A DNA stretch of 64,000 bases from an uncultured Clostridia bacterium (GCA_947627725.1 CANQXE010000008.1:1-64000), one strand, 5' to 3'. Positions 7,418 to 16,331 are shown, numbered from the stretch's first letter. Notes: a model not told the origin generated them from the letters alone. Program-made: numbers and translations.

Positions 7418-7960
7418 ATGTATTGTAAAAATTGTGGAAAAGAAGTCAATGAAAATCAGGCAATCTGTCTGAATTGCGGAGTTAAAAACGGAGTGGGCGA
7501 CAAATATTGCCGCCATTGCGGTTCTGAGGTTAATCCACAGGCAGAAATTTGTCTTAACTGCGGTATGGCAATAAAGAATAATGTTTCTATTCATCAGTCT
7601 TCGATTAAAGCCGGGACCCGTGAAGAAGCTTATGCAAAACTTGCTCATTATGAAAAAATTTCCGCAATAGTCTGGTTTGTGATTGCCGGATTGCAAATTA
7701 TAATCGGTATTTTTTCATATTACGCGCCGATACTTATAGGTTTATGGAATATTTATGCAGGATTAAGCAGATTAAAATACAGCAAATTACTTGAGGGAAC
7801 TCCGGAAGGTGTATATGAATATTTCAAAAAGCAAGGCACATCAAATATTGTCTTTTTGGTGCTGAATATTTTTTTAGGCGGACTGATAGGCGGTATAGCA
7901 GCAGGATTTGATATTTATATCAGAAAATATGTTATGGATAACGAAGAATTTTTTAATTGA
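7418..7960 (+). CDS. Double zinc-ribbon membrane protein of unknown function
   Basis: Protein of 180 residues. The N-terminus contains two tandem zinc ribbons, each with two CxxC knuckles: Cys3/6/17/20 and Cys31/34/45/48. A short linker leads to hydrophobic segments around residues 86-118 and 143-166, so the ribbons are probably cytoplasmic and tethered to the membrane. Many Firmicutes encode such proteins without an assigned function. It is divergent from an XRE regulator with shared operator sequences, which implies inducible expression. A strong AGAAGGAGA ribosome site precedes the ATG. I do not assign a role. Confidence 0.8.
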   Translation: MYCKNCGKEVNENQAICLNCGVKNGVGDKYCRHCGSEVNPQAEICLNCGMAIKNNVSIHQSSIKAGTREEAYAKLAHYEKISAIVWFVIAGLQIIIGIFSYYAPILIGLWNIYAGLSRLKYSKLLEGTPEGVYEYFKKQGTSNIVFLVLNIFLGGLIGGIAAGFDIYIRKYVMDNEEFFN

Positions 7961-8073
7961 CGTGTATAAGGGCGGAATTTACTTTCCGCTCTTTTTTATT
8001 GTTTCAATAAATTTATTTGCATTATTGCCGATTATTTGATAGTATTTATTCAGAAATTTTCGGAAGTGATGAT

Positions 8074-8460
8074 ATGAAATTTGTTGATAAAAATATTAAT
8101 CCAAAGCAGTTAAGTCCTCTTAATCTTGCATTTATCGGGGACTGCATATACGAGCTTCTTGTGAGAGAAACATTAGTCTGTAATGCAAACCGCCCTGTCA
8201 ATGATTTGCATAAGGAAAGCGTCAGATTTGTTTGCGCCAAGGCGCAGACAAGCGCCTTTGAAAGAATCAGAGATATTCTGAACGAGGAAGAAATGGCTGT
8301 TTATAAAAGGGGAAGAAATGCCAAGGTCGGTCACTCTCCAAAGAGTGCAACGGAAAGCGAATACCATTGCGCCACAGGAGTGGAGGCTCTTTTCGGATAT
8401 CTTTATCTCACAGAGCAGACCGACAGAATAAAGGAATTGTTTTCGGTAATAAATGCTTGA
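8074..8460 (+). CDS. mrnC: Mini-ribonuclease III
   Basis: RNase III catalytic domain without a dsRNA-binding domain, 128 residues from ATG 8074. Mini-III matures 23S rRNA ends in Firmicutes. Visible motifs: LAFIGDCIYELLVRE, which contains the metal-binding Asp; the RGRNAKVGHSPKSA segment; and the C-terminal TGVEALFGYLYL motif supplying the catalytic Glu. A GGAAG ribosome site lies eight bases before ATG 8074. The frame stays open upstream without a better start. It is followed closely by tRNA-Val. In many Clostridia it sits next to cysS; here it is not. Confidence 0.92.
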   Translation: MKFVDKNINPKQLSPLNLAFIGDCIYELLVRETLVCNANRPVNDLHKESVRFVCAKAQTSAFERIRDILNEEEMAVYKRGRNAKVGHSPKSATESEYHCATGVEALFGYLYLTEQTDRIKELFSVINA

Positions 8461-8498
8461 CAAATAAATTTCGTTATTATATAATAAGTCACGCTGAC

Positions 8499-8574
8499 GG
8501 GAGCATAGCTCAGCTGGGAGAGCATCTGCCTTACAAGCAGAGGGTCACAGGTTCGAGCCCTGTTGTTCCCACCA
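8499..8574 (+). tRNA. tRNA-Val (UAC)
   Basis: Cloverleaf with acceptor GGGAGCA/TGTTCCC containing one G-T pair, a D-arm, anticodon loop TTACAAG giving UAC, and T-arm GGTTCGAGCCC. The 3' CCA is encoded. Confidence 0.96.
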
Positions 8575-8577
8575 TAA

Positions 8578-8612
8578 AAACGCAGTAACATTTTTGTTAT
8601 TGCGTTTTTATA
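8578..8612 (+). terminator. Terminator after tRNA-Val
   Basis: An 11-bp stem ACGCAGTAACA/TGTTATTGCGT with one G-T wobble, followed by five Ts. Confidence 0.8.
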
Positions 8613-8694
8613 TTTATATAAAGGGCTCGAACCTTGTGGAGGTTTTTGCTTTTTTATATTTTTTATATTTGTATAAACGGCTCAAGTTTGTGCC
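8605..8694. repeat. Degenerate tandem repeat with inverted tRNA T-arm copy
   Basis: Two imperfect copies of a roughly 35-base unit (8605-8639 and 8660-8694) share TTTTTATATTT, TATAAA and GGCTC. The first contains the 13-mer AGGGCTCGAACCT at 8622-8634, the exact reverse complement of the tRNA-Val T-arm at 8549-8561. The rest of the stretch up to gap is A/T-rich and holds only its promoter. Confidence 0.6.
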
Positions 8695-8774
8695 TGAAAA
8701 CAATGCGGAAAAATTACTATAAGAAAATGTCTTATTTACCATCTTTTTGTATAAAGTGTAAAATTTACATTTTT

Positions 8775-8804
8775 TTCTTGATTAATACAAATAAAGGGTA
8801 TAAA
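8775..8804 (+). promoter_or_regulatory. Candidate gap promoter
   Basis: TTCTTG (8775-8780), an 18-base spacer and TATAAA (8799-8804), about 55 bases upstream of the gap start. A TTGATT overlapping the -35 offers a shorter spacing, so the exact hexamer is uncertain. Confidence 0.4.
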
Positions 8805-8858
8805 ATAAAAACATAAAAAAGCAATAATAAATTTTATATTTTTCGGAGGTAAATTCCA

Positions 8859-9872
8859 ATGGTAAAAGTTGCTATTAATGGTTTCGGCCGTATCGGTCGT
8901 CTTGCTTTCCGCCAGATGTTCGGCGCTGAAGGCTACGAAGTAGTCGCAATCAATGACCTTACAAGCCCGAAGATGCTTGCTCATCTTCTTAAGTATGATT
9001 CATCACAGGGCAAGTACGCTCTTGCTGATACCGTATCAGCTACAGATGATTCCATCATCGTAGACGGTAAGGAAATCAAGATTTATGCTAAGGCAGACGC
9101 TTCTGAACTTCCTTGGGGCGAGCTCGGCGTTGACGTTGTTCTTGAGTGTACAGGCTTTTACTGCTCAAAGGAGAAGGCTTCAGCTCACGTTAAGGCAGGC
9201 GCGCGCAAGGTAGTTATTTCCGCTCCCGCAGGCAACGACCTTCCAACAATCGTTTATAATGTAAACCACGACACACTTAAGGCTGACGATACAGTTATTT
9301 CCGCTGCATCATGCACAACAAACTGTCTTGCTCCTATGGCTAAGGCTCTTAATGACTATGCAGAAATCCAGAGCGGTATTATGTGTACAATCCACGCTTA
9401 TACAGGCGATCAGATGACGCTTGACGGTCCTCAGAGAAAGGGCGACCTTCGCCGTTCAAGAGCTGCTGCCGTTAATATCGTTCCTAACTCAACAGGCGCT
9501 GCTAAGGCAATCGGTCTTGTTATTCCCGAGCTTAACGGCAAGCTTATCGGTTCTGCACAGAGAGTTCCTACTCCTACAGGCTCAACAACAATTCTTACTG
9601 CTGTTGTTAAGGGCAAGGATATCACAGTTGACGGTATCAACGCTGCTATGAAGGCTGCCGCTACTGAGTCATTCGGCTACAATACAGACGAAATCGTTTC
9701 ATCAGATATCGTTGGTATGAGATACGGCTCACTCTTTGACGCCACACAGACCATGGTTCTTCCTATCGGTGAAGATCTCTATGAGGTTCAGGTTGTTTCA
9801 TGGTATGACAACGAGAACTCTTACACATCACAGATGGTTAGAACAATCAAGTATTTCTCAGAGCTTGGTTAA
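8859..9872 (+). CDS. gap: Glyceraldehyde-3-phosphate dehydrogenase
   Basis: Glycolytic enzyme of 337 residues that oxidises glyceraldehyde-3-phosphate to 1,3-bisphosphoglycerate with NAD. Rossmann motif NGFGRIGR occupies residues 7-14; Asp33 in the AINDL segment favours NAD over NADP. The catalytic motif [12 protein letters not shown] places the nucleophile at Cys152. A strong CGGAGGTAA ribosome site precedes the ATG, and codon use is biased towards GCT, AAG and CTT compared with neighbours, as expected for a very highly expressed gene. It is transcribed singly and ends at a strong terminator shared with convergent galM. Confidence 0.97.
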   Translation: MVKVAINGFGRIGRLAFRQMFGAEGYEVVAINDLTSPKMLAHLLKYDSSQGKYALADTVSATDDSIIVDGKEIKIYAKADASELPWGELGVDVVLECTGFYCSKEKASAHVKAGARKVVISAPAGNDLPTIVYNVNHDTLKADDTVISAASCTTNCLAPMAKALNDYAEIQSGIMCTIHAYTGDQMTLDGPQRKGDLRRSRAAAVNIVPNSTGAAKAIGLVIPELNGKLIGSAQRVPTPTGSTTILTAVVKGKDITVDGINAAMKAAATESFGYNTDEIVSSDIVGMRYGSLFDATQTMVLPIGEDLYEVQVVSWYDNENSYTSQMVRTIKYFSELG

Positions 9873-9888
9873 TAGAAAAACTACAAAA

Positions 9889-9919
9889 CAAAAGGCTTGG
9901 ATTTTCCAAGCCTTTTTTG
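9889..9919. terminator. Terminator between gap and galM
   Basis: A 10-bp stem AAAGGCTTGG/CCAAGCCTTT with an ATTTT loop and a T-run. It ends gap. The A-run on the other side could also serve galM. Confidence 0.85.
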
Positions 9920-9938
9920 TATGTTTGAAGTCAGTGAT

Positions 9939-10994
9939 TTATAGTATTGAAAATCTGAATTCCGTTGTTGTCTTAAATTCCTTATTTGGTTCAACATATT
10001 TAAACGGAAAATCGGAATGGTTTACCGAATCGGGATAAAACTGTGTTTCAAGCGCAACGCCTCGTCTGTATGTGACAAAAGAGCCGTTCTTACCGGCAGT
10101 TTTTGATTTTTTCAGCCAGCCGCCACAGTAAAGCTGAATTCCCGGCAGGTCGGTCCAAACCTCCATTTTTCTGCCGGAGGCTTCGTCCGCAAGGATAGCC
10201 GCCTGTGCCATTTTACCTATCTCTCTGTTATTCAGGCAGTAGTTATTATCATATCCCACTCCATTAATAATTGCCCTGAACGGCTCGTCAATTCTGTCGC
10301 CGATTTTATGCATTTGTGAAAAGTCCATCATAGTGCCTTTAAGCGCACCAAGCTCTCCCGTTGGAAGCTGGTCGCCGTCTGTTTCCGTAAAGCGGTCGGC
10401 ATTGATTTTCAGTAAGTGCTCCTCAATTGTTTTTGAAGTATCGCAGGACAGATTGAAATATGCGTGGTTAGTAGGATTTGCAACTGTTTTTTTATCTGAA
10501 AGAACAGTATATTCAAGCCTTAAAATGTTATCGTCTGTGAAAGTGTATTTTACGGTCAATTTAAAATTACCGGGGAATCCATCCTGCATATCGGGAGAGA
10601 AGAATGAAAAGGTAACGGAATGATCGGTTGTATCTTCTGCTTTCCAAATATTAAAGCTGAAGCGTCCTCCGCCGTGGAGCGTCCATGTTCCCTGATTTTT
10701 AGGTGTATTGTATTCTACACCGTCAATTGAAAATTTAGCGTCCCTTATTCTGTTCGCGAATCTTCCCACTAAAAGTCCCTGATAACCGAAATCGGGGTCA
10801 ATATAATATTTCGGCTCGTCAAAGCCGAGAACAACGTCACCGAGTACGCCGTTTTTATCGGGAATATTGAGCGACTGAATACCTCCGCCCAAGGTCATCA
10901 GTGATACCGACGCGCCGTTTTTATTTGTAATTTTATATAAATCAACAATTTCTCCGCTTTCAAGAGTTCCGAAAACAGACCTGCTTATACCCAT
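9939..10994 (-). CDS. galM: Aldose 1-epimerase (mutarotase)
   Basis: Galactose mutarotase family protein of 351 residues, interconverting alpha and beta anomers of hexoses. Visible signatures: GRFANRI near residues 78-83, the substrate histidine in the LHGGG turn at residue 107, the catalytic histidine of NPTNHAYFNL at 177, and the catalytic-base glutamate in the C-terminal ALETQFYPDS segment. An AGGAAGG ribosome site lies nine bases before the ATG. It is a single gene, divergent from the FHA operon. No other Leloir gene is nearby, so it may serve glucose as well as galactose. Confidence 0.92.
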   Translation of the reverse strand: MGISRSVFGTLESGEIVDLYKITNKNGASVSLMTLGGGIQSLNIPDKNGVLGDVVLGFDEPKYYIDPDFGYQGLLVGRFANRIRDAKFSIDGVEYNTPKNQGTWTLHGGGRFSFNIWKAEDTTDHSVTFSFFSPDMQDGFPGNFKLTVKYTFTDDNILRLEYTVLSDKKTVANPTNHAYFNLSCDTSKTIEEHLLKINADRFTETDGDQLPTGELGALKGTMMDFSQMHKIGDRIDEPFRAIINGVGYDNNYCLNNREIGKMAQAAILADEASGRKMEVWTDLPGIQLYCGGWLKKSKTAGKNGSFVTYRRGVALETQFYPDSVNHSDFPFKYVEPNKEFKTTTEFRFSIL

Positions 10995-11066
10995 TTTTTA
11001 CAACCTTCCTATTGTGAAATTCTAATTTTAAGTATAAGATAAAATGTAAATAAATTCAATACTTTC

Positions 11067-11095
11067 TTGACTTTTATCGGTAATATAAGTATTTT
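11067..11095 (+). promoter_or_regulatory. Candidate promoter of the FHA-ftsW-pbp operon
   Basis: TTGACT (11067-11072), a 17-base spacer and TATTTT (11090-11095). The -10 is imperfect, and a TATAAT at 11097-11102 is out of register with this -35. Confidence 0.4.
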
Positions 11096-11131
11096 ATATA
11101 ATATATGAGTTTAATTTAAGGAGTGACAGGC

Positions 11132-11890
11132 TTGGAAAGCATAAATACTATATTGGTCGGCGCACTCAGATACGCTCTGCCCGTGCTGGCTGTGATAATC
11201 CTCTCGACCTGTATTATATCTTTATTCAGAAACAGACCGAGACTGCATAAGCTTGCGCAGCTTGTTGACCAGAACAACGGCTCAATTATTGACATTGACA
11301 GATGGGAAACCTCAATAGGAAAAAGTAAATCAAATGATATTATACTGCCTATGCCCGATATCTCACGTTTTCACGCTGTTATCGCAAAGAAACGCAGGGA
11401 CTGGGTGATTACGGACACGTTTTCAAAAACGGGAGTAGAGGTAAACGGTGAAAAAATTGACGGCAAAAAGGTTATTACGGACGGCGATATCATAACAATC
11501 GGCTCAATACCGCTTAAATTTTTATGTGCGGAGGCTCTTTCAAACGAGTCAAAAACACAAATGAGAACTGCCGCAACAGAGCTTTCACAGAAAAACAATA
11601 ATGTTGCCTATGCGGTTTTGGTGGATGTTAAAACACATAGACCTGTATATCTTCGCAAAAAAGATGTGCTTATCGGCAGGGGAAACGACTGTGATATTCA
11701 AATCAATATAGACACGGTAAGCAGTGAGCACGCGAGAATACACTTAACCTCACACGGCTGGGCATTATCGGACCTTAACAGCCATAACGGCACGAAATTA
11801 AACGGCAGATTTATTTCACAGCCTCAGCTTATTTTTGATGAGGATTTGATTACCTTCGGTGAGCGTGTGTTTATATTCTATGATAAGTAA
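11132..11890 (+). CDS. Membrane-anchored protein with two FHA domains
   Basis: Protein of about 252 residues. An N-terminal hydrophobic segment (about 7-30) is followed by two forkhead-associated domains, near 45-120 and 170-245. Each has the phosphothreonine-binding pattern: a Gly-Lys or Gly-Arg turn, then Ser-Arg-Phe-His in the first and Ser-Ser-Glu-His in the second. FHA domains recognise phosphothreonine peptides. The TTG at 11132 is preferred because the AAGGAG lies eight bases upstream, whereas the GTG at 11123 overlaps it. It leads an operon with a SEDS protein and a transpeptidase, so it probably links Ser/Thr kinase signalling to wall synthesis. The kinase is not in this window. Confidence 0.85.
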   Translation: MESINTILVGALRYALPVLAVIILSTCIISLFRNRPRLHKLAQLVDQNNGSIIDIDRWETSIGKSKSNDIILPMPDISRFHAVIAKKRRDWVITDTFSKTGVEVNGEKIDGKKVITDGDIITIGSIPLKFLCAEALSNESKTQMRTAATELSQKNNNVAYAVLVDVKTHRPVYLRKKDVLIGRGNDCDIQINIDTVSSEHARIHLTSHGWALSDLNSHNGTKLNGRFISQPQLIFDEDLITFGERVFIFYDK

Positions 11891-11903
11891 GGAGTGAGGG
11901 CAA

Positions 11904-13169
11904 ATGGCAAACAAAGCAAAAAAAGTTCCCCATATCAAGCCGATAAATAACTTTGCTATGCTTTTCCTGCTGTCTGTTTTTCAGATTCTTACAGGATACA
12001 GCGCTGCCGCCGCGGGAGATAAGCTGTCTTTAAAAATGCTTATTTCAATGGGCATCTTTATTATTCTTGAATGGGTGTATGTAACGATTTTCTACACAGT
12101 TCTTCACAGACGTAATTTTGAGCTGGAGCTCATAGCGTTTTTCCTGACGGGAGTAGGCTTGGCGGTTATCGGGTCAGTTGATCCCGACGCCTGCTTTAAA
12201 CAGCTTTTAATTTCTGTGGCAGGTGTTGTGGGATACACAATTTTAGTCTTTATTTTAGGCGACGTTGATCTTTGTATGAAGCTGAGACTTCCTGTGGCAA
12301 TCGGCGCGTTAATTCTTTTGCTGATAAACCTGATTATCGGCAAGGTAAAATACGGGGCGCAGAACTGGATTGAAATCGGCGGAATAACCGTTCAGCCGTC
12401 TGAATTTGTCAAGGTTGCGTTTATCTTTGTCGGTGCCGCGACGCTTGAAAAAATACAGACGTCAAAGAATATTATCAAATTTATCGCATTTTCAATTGCG
12501 TGCGTCGGAGCGCTTATTCTTATCAGGGATTTCGGTACCGCACTTATTTTCTTTATAACATTTCTCTTAATCGCGTTTATGAATTCGGGAGATTTCAAAA
12601 CGGTAGGTCTTGCGGTTTCGGCGGCGGGACTCGGCGGTGCAATCGTAATTAAATACAGGTCATATGTAACGGACCGTTTTTCCGTTTACCGCCACATATG
12701 GGAAGACCCTTACGGAAAGGGTTACCAGCAGACGCATATTTTAACGGGTATCGCTTCGGGCGGACTGCTCGGAATGGGAATAGGAAACGGTAATATAAGA
12801 AATTATTTTGATAATTATCTGACAACCACAGACGATGTGTTCGGTATTATATGTGAGGAATGGGGATTTTTATTCGGTATTATAGTTGTGCTTTCCTTTG
12901 TTGCGATTGCCGTTTCGGCGCTTGTTAATTCAATCGCCGCACGCTCTGCCTTTTATTCAATTTCGGCGGTAGCAGGCGCGGGAATGCTTCTTTTCCAGAC
13001 GGCGCTCAATATTTTCGGTATCACCGATGTACTCCCTCTCACGGGCGTAACGCTTCCGTTCGTAAGCCAGGGCGGCAGCTCAATGCTTAGCTGTTGGGCG
13101 GTACTCGCGTTTATTAAGGCGTCTGATGTGCGCACCTATAACTATCTGGGAGGTGCAAAGAAAAAATGA
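11904..13169 (+). CDS. SEDS-family peptidoglycan polymerase, FtsW/RodA type
   Basis: Polytopic membrane protein of 421 residues with about ten to twelve hydrophobic segments. SEDS proteins polymerise lipid II into glycan strands together with a cognate class B penicillin-binding protein. Conserved regions seen: the KYGAQNW motif near residue 150, the QPSEFVK motif near 165, the GxGNG loop preceding the TTDDVFGIICEEWGF segment, and the C-terminal LPFVSQGGSS motif. The stop overlaps the downstream transpeptidase start by four bases, so the two are co-translated. Whether it serves division, elongation or sporulation cannot be decided from sequence. Confidence 0.92.
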   Translation: MANKAKKVPHIKPINNFAMLFLLSVFQILTGYSAAAAGDKLSLKMLISMGIFIILEWVYVTIFYTVLHRRNFELELIAFFLTGVGLAVIGSVDPDACFKQLLISVAGVVGYTILVFILGDVDLCMKLRLPVAIGALILLLINLIIGKVKYGAQNWIEIGGITVQPSEFVKVAFIFVGAATLEKIQTSKNIIKFIAFSIACVGALILIRDFGTALIFFITFLLIAFMNSGDFKTVGLAVSAAGLGGAIVIKYRSYVTDRFSVYRHIWEDPYGKGYQQTHILTGIASGGLLGMGIGNGNIRNYFDNYLTTTDDVFGIICEEWGFLFGIIVVLSFVAIAVSALVNSIAARSAFYSISAVAGAGMLLFQTALNIFGITDVLPLTGVTLPFVSQGGSSMLSCWAVLAFIKASDVRTYNYLGGAKKK

Positions 13170-14551
13170 AAATGATTACAAGAAGAGGTCTTTTTCTCCT
13201 TGTTTTAGTTGTTGCGTTCTTAGGCGGCTTAGGATTTCTGACTTACAGCCTTGTGTCAGACGGTCACAAATGGGTTATGAAGCCTTATAACAGCTACGTG
13301 TATTATGACGGAGAGCTTATAGGAGCAGGTAAAATTACGGACAGCAACGGCAGAAGCCTTGCGGAAACCGTTGACGGAAAAAGAGAATACAACGATTCCC
13401 GGACCACAAGAAAGGCAACCTTGCACGCTGTGGGCGATACCAAGGGCTTTATTTCAACGGGTGTGCAGAATGTTTATGAGGCAAAGCTGACAGGATATAA
13501 TATTGTCACAGGCATTTACAGCGCCGCAAACGGCAGGTCAAACGATATGGAGCTGACCATTGACGCGGATGTCTGTGACGTTGCGTATGACGCTCTGTCC
13601 GATTACAAGGCAGGCTGTGTCGGCGTTGTGAATTATAAGACGGGCGATATTGTATGTATGGTATCCACGCCGAGCTATGATGTTCAGAACAAGCCGTCCG
13701 ATATTGATGAAAACCCTTATTACGAGGGCGTATATATCAACCGCTTTCTTACGGGACTTTACACTCCCGGCTCAACTTTTAAGATAGTTACAGCAATCTG
13801 CGCGATTGAAAATATACCTGATATTTACGAAAGAACCTTTAACTGTGTCGGAGAGTATGACCCGGGCAGCGGTACGCCGATAGAATGTAACGCTTACCAC
13901 GGTAAGATTAATTTCAATGACGCTCTCGCGAAATCCTGCAACTCCGCGTTTGCACAGATTGCAATAGAGCTTGGACCCGAAAAGCTTGCAAAGACCGCTC
14001 AGCAGTTGGGACTGACCTCTGACGTTACGGTGAGCGGTGACATTGTTTCTGAAACCGGAAGATTTTTCCTTGAAAAAGGTGATGCCGATGATTATATCGG
14101 CTGGACAGGTATAGGACAGGGTGATACGTTATTGCCTCCGATTTCAATGCTCAGACTTGCAGGCGCTATCGCGAATGACGGCAAAACAGTTTCCTATAAC
14201 CTTGTAAATTCCTTTGCAAATAAGGCGGGAAAGGCGCTTGACCTTGATTTTACCAAGCGTGAGACACAGCTTATCAGCACGGATACGGCAGCTAAAATGA
14301 AGAAAATGCTCAGGTATAATGTTGAGGAGCAGTACGGAGACTATAACTATGAGGGCTTAAATCTCTGCGCAAAGTCGGGAACAGCACAGATTGACGCGAA
14401 TGACAGCCACAATACGGCATGGTTTGTCGGCTTTATGGACGATGAAAAAAATCCATATGCATTTGTGGTCCTTGTGGAATACGGAAATTCAGGCTCACAG
14501 ACGGCAGGACCGATTGCGAACAGGGTTTTACAGGCTCTTGTTAATAAATAA
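13166..14551 (+). CDS. Class B-like penicillin-binding protein (transpeptidase)
   Basis: Membrane-anchored transpeptidase of 461 residues. One N-terminal transmembrane helix (about 8-30) is followed by a short pedestal and the penicillin-binding domain. The three active-site motifs are intact: STFK with nucleophile Ser203, SCN at 257-259, and KSG at 403-405 in place of the commoner KTG. It cross-links glycan strands made by the adjacent SEDS partner. A GGGAGGTG site lies ten bases upstream of ATG. The N-terminal part is shorter than in PBP2/PBP3 and resembles PbpA-type proteins found in FHA-RodA-PbpA clusters of Actinobacteria and Clostridia. Confidence 0.92.
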   Translation: MKMITRRGLFLLVLVVAFLGGLGFLTYSLVSDGHKWVMKPYNSYVYYDGELIGAGKITDSNGRSLAETVDGKREYNDSRTTRKATLHAVGDTKGFISTGVQNVYEAKLTGYNIVTGIYSAANGRSNDMELTIDADVCDVAYDALSDYKAGCVGVVNYKTGDIVCMVSTPSYDVQNKPSDIDENPYYEGVYINRFLTGLYTPGSTFKIVTAICAIENIPDIYERTFNCVGEYDPGSGTPIECNAYHGKINFNDALAKSCNSAFAQIAIELGPEKLAKTAQQLGLTSDVTVSGDIVSETGRFFLEKGDADDYIGWTGIGQGDTLLPPISMLRLAGAIANDGKTVSYNLVNSFANKAGKALDLDFTKRETQLISTDTAAKMKKMLRYNVEEQYGDYNYEGLNLCAKSGTAQIDANDSHNTAWFVGFMDDEKNPYAFVVLVEYGNSGSQTAGPIANRVLQALVNK

Positions 14552-14566
14552 TTTTTGAGTGATTTT

Positions 14567-15835
14567 ATGCCATTTGATTTAATGAATGAAGAAAAGCAGG
14601 AAACCGCGCTTTTGATTTCAGTTGATACAGGAGAATTTGACTCGGATGTGTCAATGCGTGAGCTTTGTGAGCTTGCGGAAACGGCAGGAGCGAGGGTTGC
14701 CGCACAGATGATACAAAAGCGTGATACTGTTGAAAGCGCGACATATGTCGGTAAGGGCAGGCTTTCCGAAATTGCTGAGTTCTGTAAAAATAATGAGGTT
14801 GACGTTATTATTGCCGACGGCGAGCTTTCTCCCGTTCAGGTGCGTAATATTGAGGACGAGGCAGATACAAGGGTTATAGACAGAACAACTCTTATACTTG
14901 ATATATTTGCGGGCAGGGCGCAGTCAAAGGAGGGTAAGCTCCAGGTTGAGCTTGCACAGCTTAAATACGCTCTTCCAAGGCTTACGGGCAAAGGCGCAAG
15001 TCTTTCGCGTCTCGGCGGCGGTATAGGAACAAGAGGTCCCGGTGAAACGAAGCTTGAGACTGACAGACGCCACATAAGGCGGAGGATTCAGTATATCAGG
15101 GAGGAGCTTGACGACGTTGAACGCAGGCGGAATATGCAACACAAAAGGAGGAAGAAAAACGGTGTGCAGGTTGCGGCGATAGTCGGTTATACAAATGCGG
15201 GCAAATCAACGCTGATGAATCAGCTGACTGACGCCGGAGTTTTGCAGGAGGATAAGCTCTTTGCCACTCTTGACCCGACCGCAAGAAAGCTGTATCTGCC
15301 AAACGGGCAGCAGATAATGATTGTCGATACGGTAGGATTTATAAGCAGACTTCCCCATCAGCTTGTTGACGCTTTCCGCTCAACGCTTGAAGAGGCAACA
15401 TATGCGGATGTTATATTAAATGTGTGTGACGCGTCAAGCGAGGAATGTCATAACCACATCAAAACGACTAATGATATTTTAGCCTCTCTGTTTGACGGCG
15501 GAGTGGTTGACGTCCCTGTTATCCATGTGTTTAATAAGTGCGATATAGCGAAAAATCTTCCGGATATAACTTATCCTTATAATGATAATCAATATGTTAA
15601 AATCAGCGCGAAAACAGGGATGGGACTTGACAATCTTATGTTAGCGGTTGAAAAGGCGCTTCCACAGACAAGAAAAAGAGTCAATCTGCTTTTGCCGTTT
15701 GATAAGGTCAATATTGCTGCAAAAATCAGAAATGACGGAGTAATCCACAGTGAGGAATACGTGCCGCAGGGACTGTTTCTTGACTGTACTGCCGAAATTT
15801 CATTTTTAGATACAATAAAAGATTATATTGTGTGA
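14567..15835 (+). CDS. hflX: Ribosome-associated GTPase HflX
   Basis: GTPase of 422 residues that splits stalled or stressed 70S ribosomes. An N-terminal HflX domain contains the VGKGRLSEI-type motif; a coiled linker carries the GPGETKLE and RRHIRRRI segments. The G domain has Walker A GYTNAGKST, DTVGFI and NKCD motifs. ATG 14567 behind GAGTGAT is chosen over the TTG four codons upstream, which has no ribosome site. It starts 15 bases after the transpeptidase stop and may be in the same transcript. Confidence 0.95.
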   Translation: MPFDLMNEEKQETALLISVDTGEFDSDVSMRELCELAETAGARVAAQMIQKRDTVESATYVGKGRLSEIAEFCKNNEVDVIIADGELSPVQVRNIEDEADTRVIDRTTLILDIFAGRAQSKEGKLQVELAQLKYALPRLTGKGASLSRLGGGIGTRGPGETKLETDRRHIRRRIQYIREELDDVERRRNMQHKRRKKNGVQVAAIVGYTNAGKSTLMNQLTDAGVLQEDKLFATLDPTARKLYLPNGQQIMIVDTVGFISRLPHQLVDAFRSTLEEATYADVILNVCDASSEECHNHIKTTNDILASLFDGGVVDVPVIHVFNKCDIAKNLPDITYPYNDNQYVKISAKTGMGLDNLMLAVEKALPQTRKRVNLLLPFDKVNIAAKIRNDGVIHSEEYVPQGLFLDCTAEISFLDTIKDYIV

Positions 15836-15866
15836 AAATAATTCATAAAATTACTTAGGTGATTTT

Positions 15867-16331
15867 ATGAAAATGTTAACATTAAAGCTGAGACCGAAAA
15901 TGATTTTCGGAATTATTTTAACACTGACAGGTGTAATTGTTGTAATTCTTACCTTTGTTTCTAATCATATGGTTGAGAGTAAAAGCGTTTCCGCAGTGAT
16001 TAGTGCGTCGACTGATGAGGAAAGGCGCAATTATCTTGCCACTTTCGGTTGGGAGACAGACGCGGAGTTTGAGGAAAAAGAACTGACTATCCCTCAAAGC
16101 TGGAATCAGGTATATACGGATTACAATGAGGTTCAGGTAAATCAGGGCTTTGATTTAACTGAATATAAAGGCAAAAAAGTAACGCTTTATACCTATACGG
16201 TAAATAATTATAAGGATTCCCAGCAGGGAATAGTTGCGGATATGCTTGTGTGTGACGGTATGCTTATCGGCGGTGATATCTGCAATACCTCTGCGGAAAA
16301 CGGATTTTTAGTTGGATTCAGCGGTGAGTAA
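15867..16331 (+). CDS. DUF4830 protein, membrane-anchored
   Basis: Protein of 154 residues with one N-terminal transmembrane segment (about 13-31) and an extracytoplasmic DUF4830 domain. The recognised pattern is the ATFGWE motif, followed by a TIPQ-W-VY segment, a QGFDLTEYKGKKV motif, and a C-terminal VCDGMLIGGDI strand. The family is widespread in Clostridia and has no assigned function. An AGGTGAT site precedes the ATG, and the stop overlaps the downstream pseudouridine synthase start by one base. The operon association with rsuA-type and hflX genes says nothing specific about its role. Confidence 0.8.
   Translation: MKMLTLKLRPKMIFGIILTLTGVIVVILTFVSNHMVESKSVSAVISASTDEERRNYLATFGWETDAEFEEKELTIPQSWNQVYTDYNEVQVNQGFDLTEYKGKKVTLYTYTVNNYKDSQQGIVADMLVCDGMLIGGDICNTSAENGFLVGFSGE

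Noticed and set aside
8403-8591. Open frame antisense to tRNA-Val with RARTCDPLLVRQ-like translation
   Set aside because: This is the well-known spurious protein produced by translating the complement of a tRNA; the tRNA explains the region.
8549-8634. att site duplication at tRNA-Val
   Set aside because: The matching copy is inverted and 13 bases long. Integration leaves direct repeats, usually longer, and no integrase is nearby.
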